Source: Alphaproteobacteria bacterium LSUCC0684
Lineage (GTDB): Bacteria > Pseudomonadota > Alphaproteobacteria > Puniceispirillales > UBA1172
Direction: 5' to 3'
Assembly: GCA_041228335.1 (NCBI GenBank)
Contig: CP166130.1
Coordinates: forward strand, 2,070,638-2,134,637
Length of the DNA stretch: 64,000 nucleotides
Below the pieces are notes generated by a model. It ran no database searches. It was not told where the DNA came from and worked only from the letters and a program-made list of their open reading frames with translations. Of this stretch, positions 1 to 8,633 are shown in pieces. A program made the translations under genes and the position numbers. Positions within the stretch are counted from its first letter, which is position 1; every line of letters starts with the position of its first letter.

Positions 1-507
1 GGCTCGCTTGCCGTCGCCATGCTGGCGGCACGCGGCTACAGCGTTGCGGCGGTCACCGGCCGCCCCGAAACCGCCGACTACCTGACCGGTCTTGGCGCCA
101 GCCGGATCGTGCCCCGTGAAGATCTTTCCGAGCCGACAACGAAACCGATGGAAAGCGCCACCTGGGCCGGATGCATCGACAATGTTGGCGGCGTCACTCT
201 TTCGCGGGTGCTGGGCCAGATGGCCTATGGCGCGTCGGTTGCGGCCATCGGCAATGCCAGCGGGATTGAGATCAACACCAATGTCCTGCCTTTCATTCTT
301 CGTGGCGTAAACCTCCTGGGGATTGACAGCGTTGCCCAGCCCTATGATAACCGCGTCAAGGGCTGGAAGAACGCCGCCTCCTGGATACCCAAAGACAAGC
401 TTTCCGCGATGGTGACCGAAGCCAGACTTGAAGACATGATGGACCTTGGCCGGTCAATTCTAAACGGCAAGGTGCGGGGACGGGTGCTGGTGAACCCTTC
501 AGCTTGA
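1..507 (+). CDS. acuI: Acryloyl-CoA reductase AcuI, 3' part (5' end outside window)
   Basis: The reading frame is open from base 1, so only the last 168 residues are present. They match the C-terminal half of the MDR (zinc-independent alcohol dehydrogenase-like) family AcuI/YhdH: a Rossmann-fold region with the SGRP-like TGRPETADYL segment near residue 20, then WAGCIDNVGG, MAYGASVAAIGNASG and the PFILRGVNLLGIDSV motif characteristic of YhdH/AcuI. The family reduces acryloyl-CoA to propionyl-CoA with NADPH. That detoxifies acrylate formed by DMSP lyases or DMSP-derived 3-hydroxypropionate routes. It ends 54 bases before dmdA on the same strand; an acuI-dmdA pairing is known from roseobacters. 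The catalytic N-terminal half cannot be checked here. Confidence 0.88.
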   Translation, partial: GSLAVAMLAARGYSVAAVTGRPETADYLTGLGASRIVPREDLSEPTTKPMESATWAGCIDNVGGVTLSRVLGQMAYGASVAAIGNASGIEINTNVLPFILRGVNLLGIDSVAQPYDNRVKGWKNAASWIPKDKLSAMVTEARLEDMMDLGRSILNGKVRGRVLVNPSA

Positions 508-561
508 ACCGGTTTTGTTGCGCCGGATAATTCAACCTTCTTCTGGACAGGATAATAACAG

Positions 562-1680
562 ATGAGTTTTGGCATTGCTCTTGGGCCGCGAATTCGCAAA
601 TCCCCTTTCTTCAACAGCACCGTCAAGGCGGGGGTGACGCATTTCACCACCTACAACCACATGTATATGCCGGTAACCTATGGTGATCTTGCGGCGGAAT
701 ACGACCGGCTGATCCATGGCGTCTCGATGTGGGATGTTGCCGCCGAACGTCAGGTCTCGCTCAAGGGGCCTGATGCCGTCACCCTTGCAAGACTGCTGAC
801 GCCGCGCAATCTCGATACATTGAAATGGGGGATGGGGAAATATGTGCCGATATGCAATTCCATCGGCACGCTGATCAATGATCCGGTCCTGCTCAAGATC
901 GACGAGGACGAAGTCTGGCTTTCGATCGCCGATACCGATATGAAATACTGGGCCGAAGGCGTGGCCATCGGCCTCGGTCTCGATGTCCGGGTGACCGAAC
1001 CCGATGCGTCGCCCCTGGCCATTCAGGGACCGAAAGCCGAAGATCTGGTTGCAAGTATGCTTGGGGACTGGGTCCGTGAGATCAGGTATTTCGGCTTCAG
1101 GGACACCGTGCTTGACGGCATCCCTTTGCTTGTCGCCCGCTCCGGCTGGAGCAAGCAGGGCGGGTTTGAATTCTATCTTCTTGATGGCAGCAAGGGAGAT
1201 GCGCTCTGGGCGAAGGTGGCCGAAGCCGGCCAGCCTTTCGGCATCGGGCCCGGCGCGCCGAACTATATCGAACGCGTCGAAAGCGGGCTGATTTCGGTTG
1301 GCGCCGATACCGATGATCATTCCAACCCGTTTGAGATGGGGCTCGGCAAATTCATCGACCTTGAACAGGAGGTCGATTTCATCGGCAAAGAGGCGCTGCG
1401 CAAGATCACGGCCGAAGGGCCGAAACGACGCTTCTGCGGCGTCATCATGGACGGGGCACCGCTCACATCCACCAACAGCCATCCCTGGCGCATTACCCGT
1501 GATGGCGTTGATGTCGGCTTTGCGTCGGCCGCCGCCTATTCGCCGCGGCTGGAATGGAATATTGCAACCGCGCTCATTACCGTTGAGGCCGCCGAAGCCG
1601 AAGGCGGGCTTGTGGTCATGGGCGATGATGGCGCACGCAACGCCCGGCCCACCAGTTTACCCTTTCGCAAAGAGACCTGA
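562..1680 (+). CDS. dmdA: DMSP demethylase DmdA
   Basis: The 372-residue protein belongs to the GcvT/aminomethyltransferase fold. It carries the signatures that separate DmdA from GcvT: YNHMYMP near residues 31-37, WDVAAERQVSLKGPDA near 57-72, and SGWSKQGG at 194-201, followed by GPGAPNYIERVESGL. Its length fits the roughly 370 residues of the Pelagibacter enzyme. DmdA moves a methyl group from dimethylsulfoniopropionate to tetrahydrofolate, giving methylmercaptopropionate (MMPA), the first step of the demethylation pathway. It acts in the cytoplasm. The gene lies between acuI and a MetY-type enzyme, all co-directional with short gaps. ATG 562 gives an N-terminus of the expected family length. 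Confusion with gcvT is unlikely because a separate gcvT lies at 46-47 kb. Confidence 0.93.
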   Translation: MSFGIALGPRIRKSPFFNSTVKAGVTHFTTYNHMYMPVTYGDLAAEYDRLIHGVSMWDVAAERQVSLKGPDAVTLARLLTPRNLDTLKWGMGKYVPICNSIGTLINDPVLLKIDEDEVWLSIADTDMKYWAEGVAIGLGLDVRVTEPDASPLAIQGPKAEDLVASMLGDWVREIRYFGFRDTVLDGIPLLVARSGWSKQGGFEFYLLDGSKGDALWAKVAEAGQPFGIGPGAPNYIERVESGLISVGADTDDHSNPFEMGLGKFIDLEQEVDFIGKEALRKITAEGPKRRFCGVIMDGAPLTSTNSHPWRITRDGVDVGFASAAAYSPRLEWNIATALITVEAAEAEGGLVVMGDDGARNARPTSLPFRKET

Positions 1681-1707
1681 GACAGGCAGAAGGATCAACC
1701 GAACCTC

Positions 1708-3006
1708 ATGACAGACTATAAATTCGACACCCTAAGCCTCCATGCCGGGCAGTCTCCGGATGACCGTCATGGTTCAAGGGCCGTGCCCATCCACCAGACG
1801 ACATCCTATCTTTTTGAGAGTACCGAACAGGCCTCGGCCCTCTTCAATATGGAAGTTGGCGGCCATATCTACTCACGCCTGACCAACCCCACCGTGGCGG
1901 TGCTGGAACAACGCCTGGCGGCGCTGGATGGCGGCGTGGCGGCGGTGGCGGTCTCATCGGGCATGGCGGCGCTCTTCCTCACCGTGCTGGCGTTGACATC
2001 GCAAGGTGATCACATTGTTGCCTCATCGCAGATGTATGGCGCGAATATCAACCTCTTTCAGCATACGCTCGGCCGGTACGGGATCACGGCAAGTTTTGTT
2101 GCGCCGAACGACCCCGCCGCCATCCGGGATGCGATAAAACCCAATACCAAGATGGTCTTTGGCGAGGTCATCGGCAATCCGGGGATGGACGTGATGGACA
2201 TTCCGGCAGTGGCGGAAATCACCGGCAAGGCCGGCATCCCGCTGGTGATCGACGGCACGTTCAACACCCCGTGGCTGATCAAGCCGATCGAGCATGGCGC
2301 CAATATCGTCATCCATTCCCTGACGAAATGGATGGGCGGGCATGGCATCGCCCTCGGCGGCGGTATCATCGATGGCGGCAATTTCGACTGGGGCCAGAAC
2401 GACAAATTCCCGACCCTGACCAAACCTCATTTCGCTTTCCAGAATGTCAATCTCTGGGAAGAGTTCGGGCCGCTTGCCTTTTCCACCCGGGTGCGGACCG
2501 AAGGGATGTACAATATCGGCCCCTGTCTTGCGCCGATGAATGCCTTTCATCTTCTTCAGGGTATAGAAACCCTGCCGCTCCGGATGCAGCGCCATATGGA
2601 AAACACGTCCCGACTGCTTGATTTTCTCACCTCGCATGAGCAGGTGTCCTGGGTCAAGCATCCGCTTCTTGCCGATCACCCGGATCACGAAGTGGCCGCG
2701 CGCCTGATGCCGAAAGGGGCAGGATCGATCATCGCCATCGGCGTCAAGGGCGGGCGTGACGGCGGCAGGGCTTTCATCGAGAATGTCGAACTGGCATCAC
2801 ATCTGGCCAATGTCGGCGATGCCAAGACGCTGGTGATCCATCCGGGCAGCACCACCCATTCGCATCTGGATGAAAACGCCATGCGTGCCGCGGGCCTGAC
2901 CGATGATCTGGTCCGGATTTCCGTCGGCCTTGAAGATATCGACGATATCATCGCCGACATGAATAAGGGCCTCAAGGCCGCAAGCCGGGTCAAGGGAACA
3001 AGCTGA
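1708..3006 (+). CDS. O-acetylhomoserine sulfhydrylase / MetY-type PLP enzyme
   Basis: This 432-residue protein is in the Cys/Met-metabolism PLP-dependent family. The PLP lysine is K207 in the SLTKWMGGHG motif, and the N-terminus has the family segment TLSLHAGQSPD. The C-terminal VIHPGSTTHSHL and MRAAGLTDDLVRISVGLEDIDDI segments are typical of O-acetylhomoserine aminocarboxypropyltransferases. These use sulfide, or in some cases methanethiol, to form homocysteine or methionine. The gene starts 27 bases after dmdA and its stop overlaps the next start by one base (TGATG), so it is probably in the DMSP operon. Methanethiol capture is an inference from this context. Methionine gamma-lyase is the main alternative, although the overall length and C-terminus favour MetY. 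Confidence 0.82.
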   Translation: MTDYKFDTLSLHAGQSPDDRHGSRAVPIHQTTSYLFESTEQASALFNMEVGGHIYSRLTNPTVAVLEQRLAALDGGVAAVAVSSGMAALFLTVLALTSQGDHIVASSQMYGANINLFQHTLGRYGITASFVAPNDPAAIRDAIKPNTKMVFGEVIGNPGMDVMDIPAVAEITGKAGIPLVIDGTFNTPWLIKPIEHGANIVIHSLTKWMGGHGIALGGGIIDGGNFDWGQNDKFPTLTKPHFAFQNVNLWEEFGPLAFSTRVRTEGMYNIGPCLAPMNAFHLLQGIETLPLRMQRHMENTSRLLDFLTSHEQVSWVKHPLLADHPDHEVAARLMPKGAGSIIAIGVKGGRDGGRAFIENVELASHLANVGDAKTLVIHPGSTTHSHLDENAMRAAGLTDDLVRISVGLEDIDDIIADMNKGLKAASRVKGTS

Positions 3007-3800
3007 TGCGTGTTGAAGTAGATGGCGCCGATATTTTCGTTTCCACCGGCGGGCGTCCCTTTGACCCTGCCGGCCGCGTGCTGCTTTTCATCCATGGCAG
3101 TGGCCAGAGTCATCTCTCCTGGTTGCTTCAGGCCCGGTTTTTTGCCAATCGCGGCTGGTCCGTGCTGGCACCGGACCTGCCCGGGCACAACCTTTCCGGC
3201 GGCGAAGCGCTTGCGAGCATTGAGGAAATGGCTGACTGGTGCACGGCTCTTCTCGATGCCGTCGGCGTCGGGAAAGCCATCATCATCGGTCATTCCCAGG
3301 GCGGGCTGATTGCCCTTGAAGTGGCGCGGCGGCATCCCGGCCGCACCCTCAAACTGGCCCTTATCGGCAGCGCCCACGCCATTCCGGTTGCCGAGCCCCT
3401 CCTCGACATGGCCCGCGATGCCGAACACAAGGCGTTCCGCTTCATGGTCTCCTGGAGTCACGCAACCGAAGGCCACCGGCATGATCACACCGTCCCGGGG
3501 CAGAGCCATCTTCTTTTCGGCAATCAGGTCATGGGCCAGAACAGGCCCGGGGTTTTGCTCACGGATCTTCTGGCCTGCAATACCTACACCGCGGGCAAGG
3601 AAGCGGCGGCGGCGATCAACTGCCCGGTTCTCTTGATACTCGCCGAACGTGACCGGATGGTGCCGAAGAAATTCGGCCTTGAACTTGGCGAGGCCCTGCC
3701 CGAGTGCCGGGTTACGGTCATCCCCGATGCCGGTCATTTTCTGCAGAGCGAAAAATCGGTTGAAACCAATGCCGCCTTGCGTCCATTTTTTCTCGACTAG
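3006..3800 (+). CDS. Alpha/beta hydrolase fold protein
   Basis: A 264-residue alpha/beta hydrolase. Visible are an oxyanion-type HGSGQSHLSW near residue 30, the nucleophile elbow GHSQGG with Ser97, an acid residue in ILAERDRM, and a late His in DAGHF, giving a complete Ser-Asp-His triad. No signal peptide is seen, so it is likely cytoplasmic. Its start overlaps the stop of the MetY-type gene by one base, which implies translational coupling. The substrate is unknown. Given the context it could act on a thioester or small ester linked to DMSP or fatty acid breakdown, but the sequence does not show this. Confidence 0.85.
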   Translation: MRVEVDGADIFVSTGGRPFDPAGRVLLFIHGSGQSHLSWLLQARFFANRGWSVLAPDLPGHNLSGGEALASIEEMADWCTALLDAVGVGKAIIIGHSQGGLIALEVARRHPGRTLKLALIGSAHAIPVAEPLLDMARDAEHKAFRFMVSWSHATEGHRHDHTVPGQSHLLFGNQVMGQNRPGVLLTDLLACNTYTAGKEAAAAINCPVLLILAERDRMVPKKFGLELGEALPECRVTVIPDAGHFLQSEKSVETNAALRPFFLD

Positions 3801-3826
3801 ACAGGATTAAAATTTCGGTGATTTCC

Positions 3827-6181
3827 ATGGCAGATGATGTTCCCTTTTCCCGAATAGCTGTTATCGGTGCCGGCACGATGGGCAGCGGCATCGCCGGCCA
3901 GATCGCCAATGCCGGCCATGACGTGCTGCTCCTTGATCTGCCGCGCGACGATGATCCGAACGGTGCCGCCCGCGCCGCCGTGGAACGGCTTCTCAGATCT
4001 GATCCGCCGGCGCTGATGCATAAATCGCGGGCAGAGAAAATCAGCATCGGCAATATCCGCGATGATTTTGACAAACTCGCCACCTGCGACTGGATCATCG
4101 AAGCGGTGGTCGAACGTCTCGATATCAAGAAAGATCTCTATACCAGATTGGATGCCGTGATCCGCGATGACTGCGTGGTGACGTCCAACACCTCGACCAT
4201 CCCGATCCGGCTTCTTGTCGAAGACATGCCGCAATCCTTCCGCCGCCGTTTTGCCATCACCCATTACTTCAACCCGGTGCGGTATATGCGGCTTCTCGAA
4301 CTTGTTGAAGGTGCGGATACCGATCCCGTCATCATGGCCAGGCTTGCCGATTACAACGATCGCATTCTCGGCAAGGGTGTGGTCGCCTGCCGCGATACGC
4401 CCGGTTTTCTCGGCAACCGCGTTGGCGTCTACGCGCTTCAGGTGGGGATGGACGAAGCGCATCGCCAGGGGCTTGCCATCGAAGTGGCCGATGCCCTCAT
4501 GGGCCGCCCGATGGGGATTCCGAAAACAGGCATTTTCGGGCTTTATGACCTGATCGGCATTGATCTGATGGCCGATGTGGTCAAGACCCTCGGGGTGATC
4601 CTGCCAGATGGTGATGCCTTTCATGCGTCTGGTGGCAACAACCCGCTTGGCGGGCTTGTCAGCCGGATGATCGGCAATGGATATACCGGCGACAAAGGCA
4701 AGGGCGGCTTCTACCGCCTTGATGAAGATGGCGCCGAGATGGCCGTCGATATCCTGACTGGTGAGCTTCGCCCCCGTATTCCCGGCCTGCCCGCCAAGGC
4801 GGAACGCGCGGCGAGAACTCTTGCCGAACATGGTGAGCCCCTTGATGATCTGATCACCTCAACCGATGACGATGATACGGCAGAGACACGTTTCTGCCGG
4901 CGCGTGCTGGCCCGGGTGCTGGGCTATGCCGCCAGCCTCATCCCTGATGTGACCACCTCGCCCCAGGATATCGATGATGCCATGAAACTCGGCTTTAACT
5001 GGGTCCGCGGTCCGTTTGAGATGATCGATGCCATCGGCGCGGAAACGCTCAAGGAGATGATCACGGAAACCGGGGGCGAAATTCCGGCCGTGCTCAATCA
5101 TGGTGAGAGTTTTTACAATGCCAGCGGCAAGACGCTTCAGGTGCGGCGTTTCGATGATCCTGCCAGACCTGGCGTCCTCGGGCCGGTCAACCTGCCGGAA
5201 GGCACCATCCGCTTTCATATGATGAGGCAATGCCTTGAGCCGATGGCGAGCAACGCGGCAGCCAGCCTTTTTGCCCTTGAAGGTGATCTCCGGCTGGTGG
5301 AATTCCACTCCAAGGCCAATGCCCTGACCGATGCGTCCATGGAAATCGTCGCCGCGGCGGCGCGCGACCATGGCAAGGGGATCATCATTCACAACGATGC
5401 CCAGCATTTTTCCGCCGGCGTTGACCTCAACGGCGTGCTGGCGCTGATACGGGCAAAGGACTGGACAGGGATAGACCGGTTTCTGATCCGCTTTCAGGAT
5501 GCCGTCAAGGCCCTGCGTTACGCGCCGGTGCCGGTTGTCGCCGCACCATCCGGGCTTACTCTCGGCGGCGGGTATGAAGTCGTGGCTCATGCCGACAAAG
5601 TGATCGCCCATGGCAATATCGTCATGGGGCTGGTTGAGGCGGCGGTTGGCGTTGTGCCCGGCGGTGGTGGCGTCAAGGAAACCCTCAGCCGCTGGCATGC
5701 AGCGACGGGCGACTGGCGCAAGGCCGCCTGGAACACCTGGATGCAGATCGGCTATGCCCGGACCGGCACCAGCCCGGAGCTCAGCGCATCGATGATGTAT
5801 TTTCTCAATGATCGGGATAAGAGCGTCATGAACCGGGACAAGCTGATGACGACGGCTATTGCTGAAATCAGGGCGATGCGTTCCGGTGGATATGCCCCGC
5901 CAGCCCCGCCTCAATTCGAGCTTCCCGGTGATGGCCTCCTTGAAGAAATGGCCACTTTCATGGACAAGGGGATCAGGGACGGGCTGTTCTTCCCCCATGA
6001 CAAGACCGTGGCGATGGCGGTGGGGAGCATTGTCGCCCATGATGGCAGCGGCAGCCTTCCGGCAAGCGAGGACGATCTCTTCGCCCGCGAACGTGAAGCG
6101 TTTATCAACCTTGCCCGGACCGTTGAAACCGAAGCGCGCATTGTTGCCATGCTTGAAACCGGAACCATGTTGAGAAATTAG
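3827..6181 (+). CDS. 3-hydroxyacyl-CoA dehydrogenase / enoyl-CoA hydratase fusion (FadN-type order)
   Basis: A protein of about 784 residues with the dehydrogenase first and the crotonase domain last, the order seen in FadN rather than FadB/FadJ. The N-terminal Rossmann motif is VIGAGTMGSGIAG, and THYFNPV marks the 3-hydroxyacyl-CoA dehydrogenase active-site region. Helical 3HCDH C-terminal repeats follow. From about residue 490 the crotonase domain shows FSAGVDL, GGGYEVVAHAD and VEAAVGVVPGGGG. Both glutamates expected for hydratase chemistry are present. It probably hydrates enoyl-CoAs and oxidises 3-hydroxyacyl-CoAs. ATG 3827 follows a GGTGA-like ribosome site; an in-frame GTG at 3818 is the alternative. 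It sits between the hydrolase and dmdB-like genes, so action on methylthioacryloyl-CoA is conceivable but unproven. Confidence 0.87.
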   Translation: MADDVPFSRIAVIGAGTMGSGIAGQIANAGHDVLLLDLPRDDDPNGAARAAVERLLRSDPPALMHKSRAEKISIGNIRDDFDKLATCDWIIEAVVERLDIKKDLYTRLDAVIRDDCVVTSNTSTIPIRLLVEDMPQSFRRRFAITHYFNPVRYMRLLELVEGADTDPVIMARLADYNDRILGKGVVACRDTPGFLGNRVGVYALQVGMDEAHRQGLAIEVADALMGRPMGIPKTGIFGLYDLIGIDLMADVVKTLGVILPDGDAFHASGGNNPLGGLVSRMIGNGYTGDKGKGGFYRLDEDGAEMAVDILTGELRPRIPGLPAKAERAARTLAEHGEPLDDLITSTDDDDTAETRFCRRVLARVLGYAASLIPDVTTSPQDIDDAMKLGFNWVRGPFEMIDAIGAETLKEMITETGGEIPAVLNHGESFYNASGKTLQVRRFDDPARPGVLGPVNLPEGTIRFHMMRQCLEPMASNAAASLFALEGDLRLVEFHSKANALTDASMEIVAAAARDHGKGIIIHNDAQHFSAGVDLNGVLALIRAKDWTGIDRFLIRFQDAVKALRYAPVPVVAAPSGLTLGGGYEVVAHADKVIAHGNIVMGLVEAAVGVVPGGGGVKETLSRWHAATGDWRKAAWNTWMQIGYARTGTSPELSASMMYFLNDRDKSVMNRDKLMTTAIAEIRAMRSGGYAPPAPPQFELPGDGLLEEMATFMDKGIRDGLFFPHDKTVAMAVGSIVAHDGSGSLPASEDDLFAREREAFINLARTVETEARIVAMLETGTMLRN

Positions 6182-6218
6182 GATACCAAAGAGAATAAAC
6201 GACAAGGGAGGATATGAG

Positions 6219-7853
6219 ATGACCGACAAATACGATGCCTTTGCCAAAGTTGATGCGAATTTTGTTCCTCTCTCGCCCCTGACCTTCATCCGCCGGACAG
6301 CTGGCCTCTTCCCGAACCGGACCGCAGTGATCCATGGCCGCCGCCGCTATACCTGGGCCGAAGTCTTTGAACGTTGCCGGCGGCTTGCCTCGGGCCTTGA
6401 AACCCTTGGCATCGGCCATGGCGATACGGTCGCGGTGATGGCGCTGAATACACCTGAGATGGTGGAATGCCATTACGGCATCGCGGCGACGGGAGCGGTG
6501 CTCAACACCATCAATGTTCGCCTTGATCCGGAAACCATTGCCTATATCCTTGATCATGGCGAAGCCAGGTGCCTTCTTGTCGACATCGCCTTTGCCGATA
6601 CCGCATCAAAGGCGCTTGAAATTCTCGGCCCCGATCACGGCATCACCGTCATCGACATTGACGACAGTGAAAATGACGGCGAAAGCCGGTGCCAGGGCAA
6701 GATGACCTATGAAGATCTCCTTGCAGGCGGTAGCGCCGACTATGAATGGCGCCTGCCCCGGGATGAGTGGGATGCAATGGCGCTGAACTACACGTCCGGC
6801 ACCAGCGGCAGGCCCAAGGGCGTTGTCTATCATCACCGCGGCTCGCACCTGATGACCATGGGGACGATCGCCGACTGGGGCATGCGCCAGCATCTGCGTT
6901 ATCTCTATATCGTGCCGCTGTTTCACTGCAACGGCTGGGGCCATGTCTGGGCGGTCACCGCGCTTGCCGGAACGATCGTCTGCACCAGGGCCATCACCGC
7001 AAGAGCGATCTATGACGCCATCGCCGACCATGGGGTCAGCCATTTCGGCGGCGCGCCGATCGTGCTCGGCATGATCGTCAATGCCGCCGAAGAAGACCGC
7101 CTGCCCTTCAATCACACGGTTGAGGTCATGACCGCGGGCGCCCCGCCCCCTGCCGCAATTCTGGAATCCATTGAGGCCCTCGGCTTTAACGTCACCCAGG
7201 TCTACGGGCTGACTGAAACCTATGGCCATACGGTGATGTGCGTCTGGAACGAGGACTGGGATGAGGTATCCTTCGGCGAACGCGCCACCATCAAGGCAAG
7301 GCAGGGCGTCGCCATGACGCTGACCGAAGATGCCGTAGTGGTTGATCCGGAAAGCGGCAGGCCTGTCCCCCGGGATGGCAAGACCATCGGTGAGATCGGG
7401 CTCAGGAGCAATACGGTGATGAAAGGGTATCTGAAAAACCCCGATGCCACGGAGGAGGCGTTTGCCGGCGGCTATTTTCATTCCGGCGACCTCGCCGTCA
7501 TGCATCCCGATGGCTATATTGAAATCAAGGACCGGCTCAAGGACATCATCATCTCAGGCGGGGAGAATATCTCTTCGGTGGAAATCGAGGGCGTGCTGCA
7601 CCGGCATCCCGCCGTCGCCATTGCCGCCGTGGTGGCCAAACCGGATGAGAAATGGGGCGAAGTCCCTTGCGCCTTTGTCGAGCTCAAGGACGGCGCGACC
7701 ATCACCGAGGAAGAGCTGATCGCCTTCACCCGTGAGCATCTGGCCGGGTTCAAGCGCCCCAAGCAGATCATCTTCGGCACTATCCCGAAAACCGCCACCG
7801 GCAAGTTGCAGAAATTTGAACTCCGGCAAATGATCACCGAAGGCAAGATCTGA
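6219..7853 (+). CDS. dmdB: Acyl-CoA synthetase, probable MMPA-CoA ligase DmdB
   Basis: The 544-residue protein is an ANL-superfamily adenylate-forming ligase. The P-loop YTSGTSGRPKG is near residue 190. YGLTETYG, the hinge region FHSGDLAVMHPDGYIEIKDR and the C-terminal catalytic lysine in PKTATGKLQK are all intact. Length and motif spacing match short/medium-chain acyl-CoA synthetases that include DmdB, which activates methylmercaptopropionate in the demethylation pathway. A strong GGGAGG site lies just upstream. Being the last gene of the dmdA-led run supports DmdB. Sequence alone does not exclude a general short-chain fatty acyl-CoA ligase, so the symbol is a context-based assignment. Confidence 0.8.
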   Translation: MTDKYDAFAKVDANFVPLSPLTFIRRTAGLFPNRTAVIHGRRRYTWAEVFERCRRLASGLETLGIGHGDTVAVMALNTPEMVECHYGIAATGAVLNTINVRLDPETIAYILDHGEARCLLVDIAFADTASKALEILGPDHGITVIDIDDSENDGESRCQGKMTYEDLLAGGSADYEWRLPRDEWDAMALNYTSGTSGRPKGVVYHHRGSHLMTMGTIADWGMRQHLRYLYIVPLFHCNGWGHVWAVTALAGTIVCTRAITARAIYDAIADHGVSHFGGAPIVLGMIVNAAEEDRLPFNHTVEVMTAGAPPPAAILESIEALGFNVTQVYGLTETYGHTVMCVWNEDWDEVSFGERATIKARQGVAMTLTEDAVVVDPESGRPVPRDGKTIGEIGLRSNTVMKGYLKNPDATEEAFAGGYFHSGDLAVMHPDGYIEIKDRLKDIIISGGENISSVEIEGVLHRHPAVAIAAVVAKPDEKWGEVPCAFVELKDGATITEEELIAFTREHLAGFKRPKQIIFGTIPKTATGKLQKFELRQMITEGKI

Positions 7854-7898
7854 CCCTGAACCCCAAAGCCGCCCCAAAAGCCGCCCCCCTGATTCCGC

Positions 7899-8633
7899 CT
7901 AGGTGAGCGGCGCCTCGCCCCGGGGGAGCAGTATCGCGCCAAGGGCATAGCTTTCATTCAGCCTGAGGCCTTCGGGTACCGCCGACCAGCCAAAGGCCCC
8001 ATCAGGTTTCAATGATGTTATGCCATGGGCAAAGCCGGTTTCAACTTCCAGCTTGTCCCTGTTCTTCAGCACCCGGGCCGAGGCAAGACCAAGCCCGAGA
8101 TCAACGCGCCCATCCTCAAGCCCCGTTTCCTCATGACAAGAGGGCAGGTCCACCCTGCCCCTTGGCGTCACCAGCACAATCGGCAGGCCGCCCACGCCAT
8201 CGGCGAGTTTTCGATCACCCCGGGCCCAGGCAAGCGCCCGGATCTTGCCCGAAAGATCAAGGCTGATCCGGGTTGAACCGCAGCGGCTGACGGCCTGAGC
8301 TGCGCCGGAAGGCGTATCGGCGGCAAGCCAGAAACCCGCAACCCCCATCACCCAGGCACCGCCATCGGCAAGCATCTCAAGGGCAAGCGCGGCGATATCC
8401 TCGCTGTCAAGGGGAAGTCGCATCATATCACGTCCCGCCGCATCGATTTCCCCGGGCAGCCTCGACCAGATCCTGAGCCGGTCATCCGGTGAGGCGTCAC
8501 GCCAGATCCCCACTTCCTCTTCGTGGCGTCGGCACGACAGGCAGTGCCCACCCGCATCATAGGTGCAATGGCCGACGCATGGGCTGTGGTCAGCCTGGCT
8601 GGCGCGGCGCATGGGATCAAGCAGCATGGTCAA
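7899..8633 (-). CDS. DUF1289-containing protein with C-terminal extension
   Basis: This 244-residue protein begins with a DUF1289 module: SPCVGHCTYDAGGHCLSCRR near residues 17-36, followed by an EVGIWRDASPDDR segment. Its four cysteines look like a small metal-binding knot. The roughly 190 residues after it form a separate domain I do not recognise, rich in beta-type segments such as SGKIRALAWARG and GRVDLGLGLASARVL. The start overlaps the end of the upstream epimerase gene by four bases (ATGA), so the two are translationally coupled. Function is unknown. Most DUF1289 proteins are much shorter, so the extension is notable. Confidence 0.72.
   Translation of the reverse strand: MTMLLDPMRRASQADHSPCVGHCTYDAGGHCLSCRRHEEEVGIWRDASPDDRLRIWSRLPGEIDAAGRDMMRLPLDSEDIAALALEMLADGGAWVMGVAGFWLAADTPSGAAQAVSRCGSTRISLDLSGKIRALAWARGDRKLADGVGGLPIVLVTPRGRVDLPSCHEETGLEDGRVDLGLGLASARVLKNRDKLEVETGFAHGITSLKPDGAFGWSAVPEGLRLNESYALGAILLPRGEAPLT

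Noticed and set aside
562-1680. GcvT reading of dmdA
   Set aside because: A clear gcvT sits in the glycine cleavage operon, and this protein has the SGWSKQGG and YNHMYMP features of DmdA.
4859-6289. 476-codon open frame antisense to the dehydrogenase-crotonase gene
   Set aside because: A high-G+C shadow of a real gene; no motif or ribosome site, and it would overlap the dmdB start.
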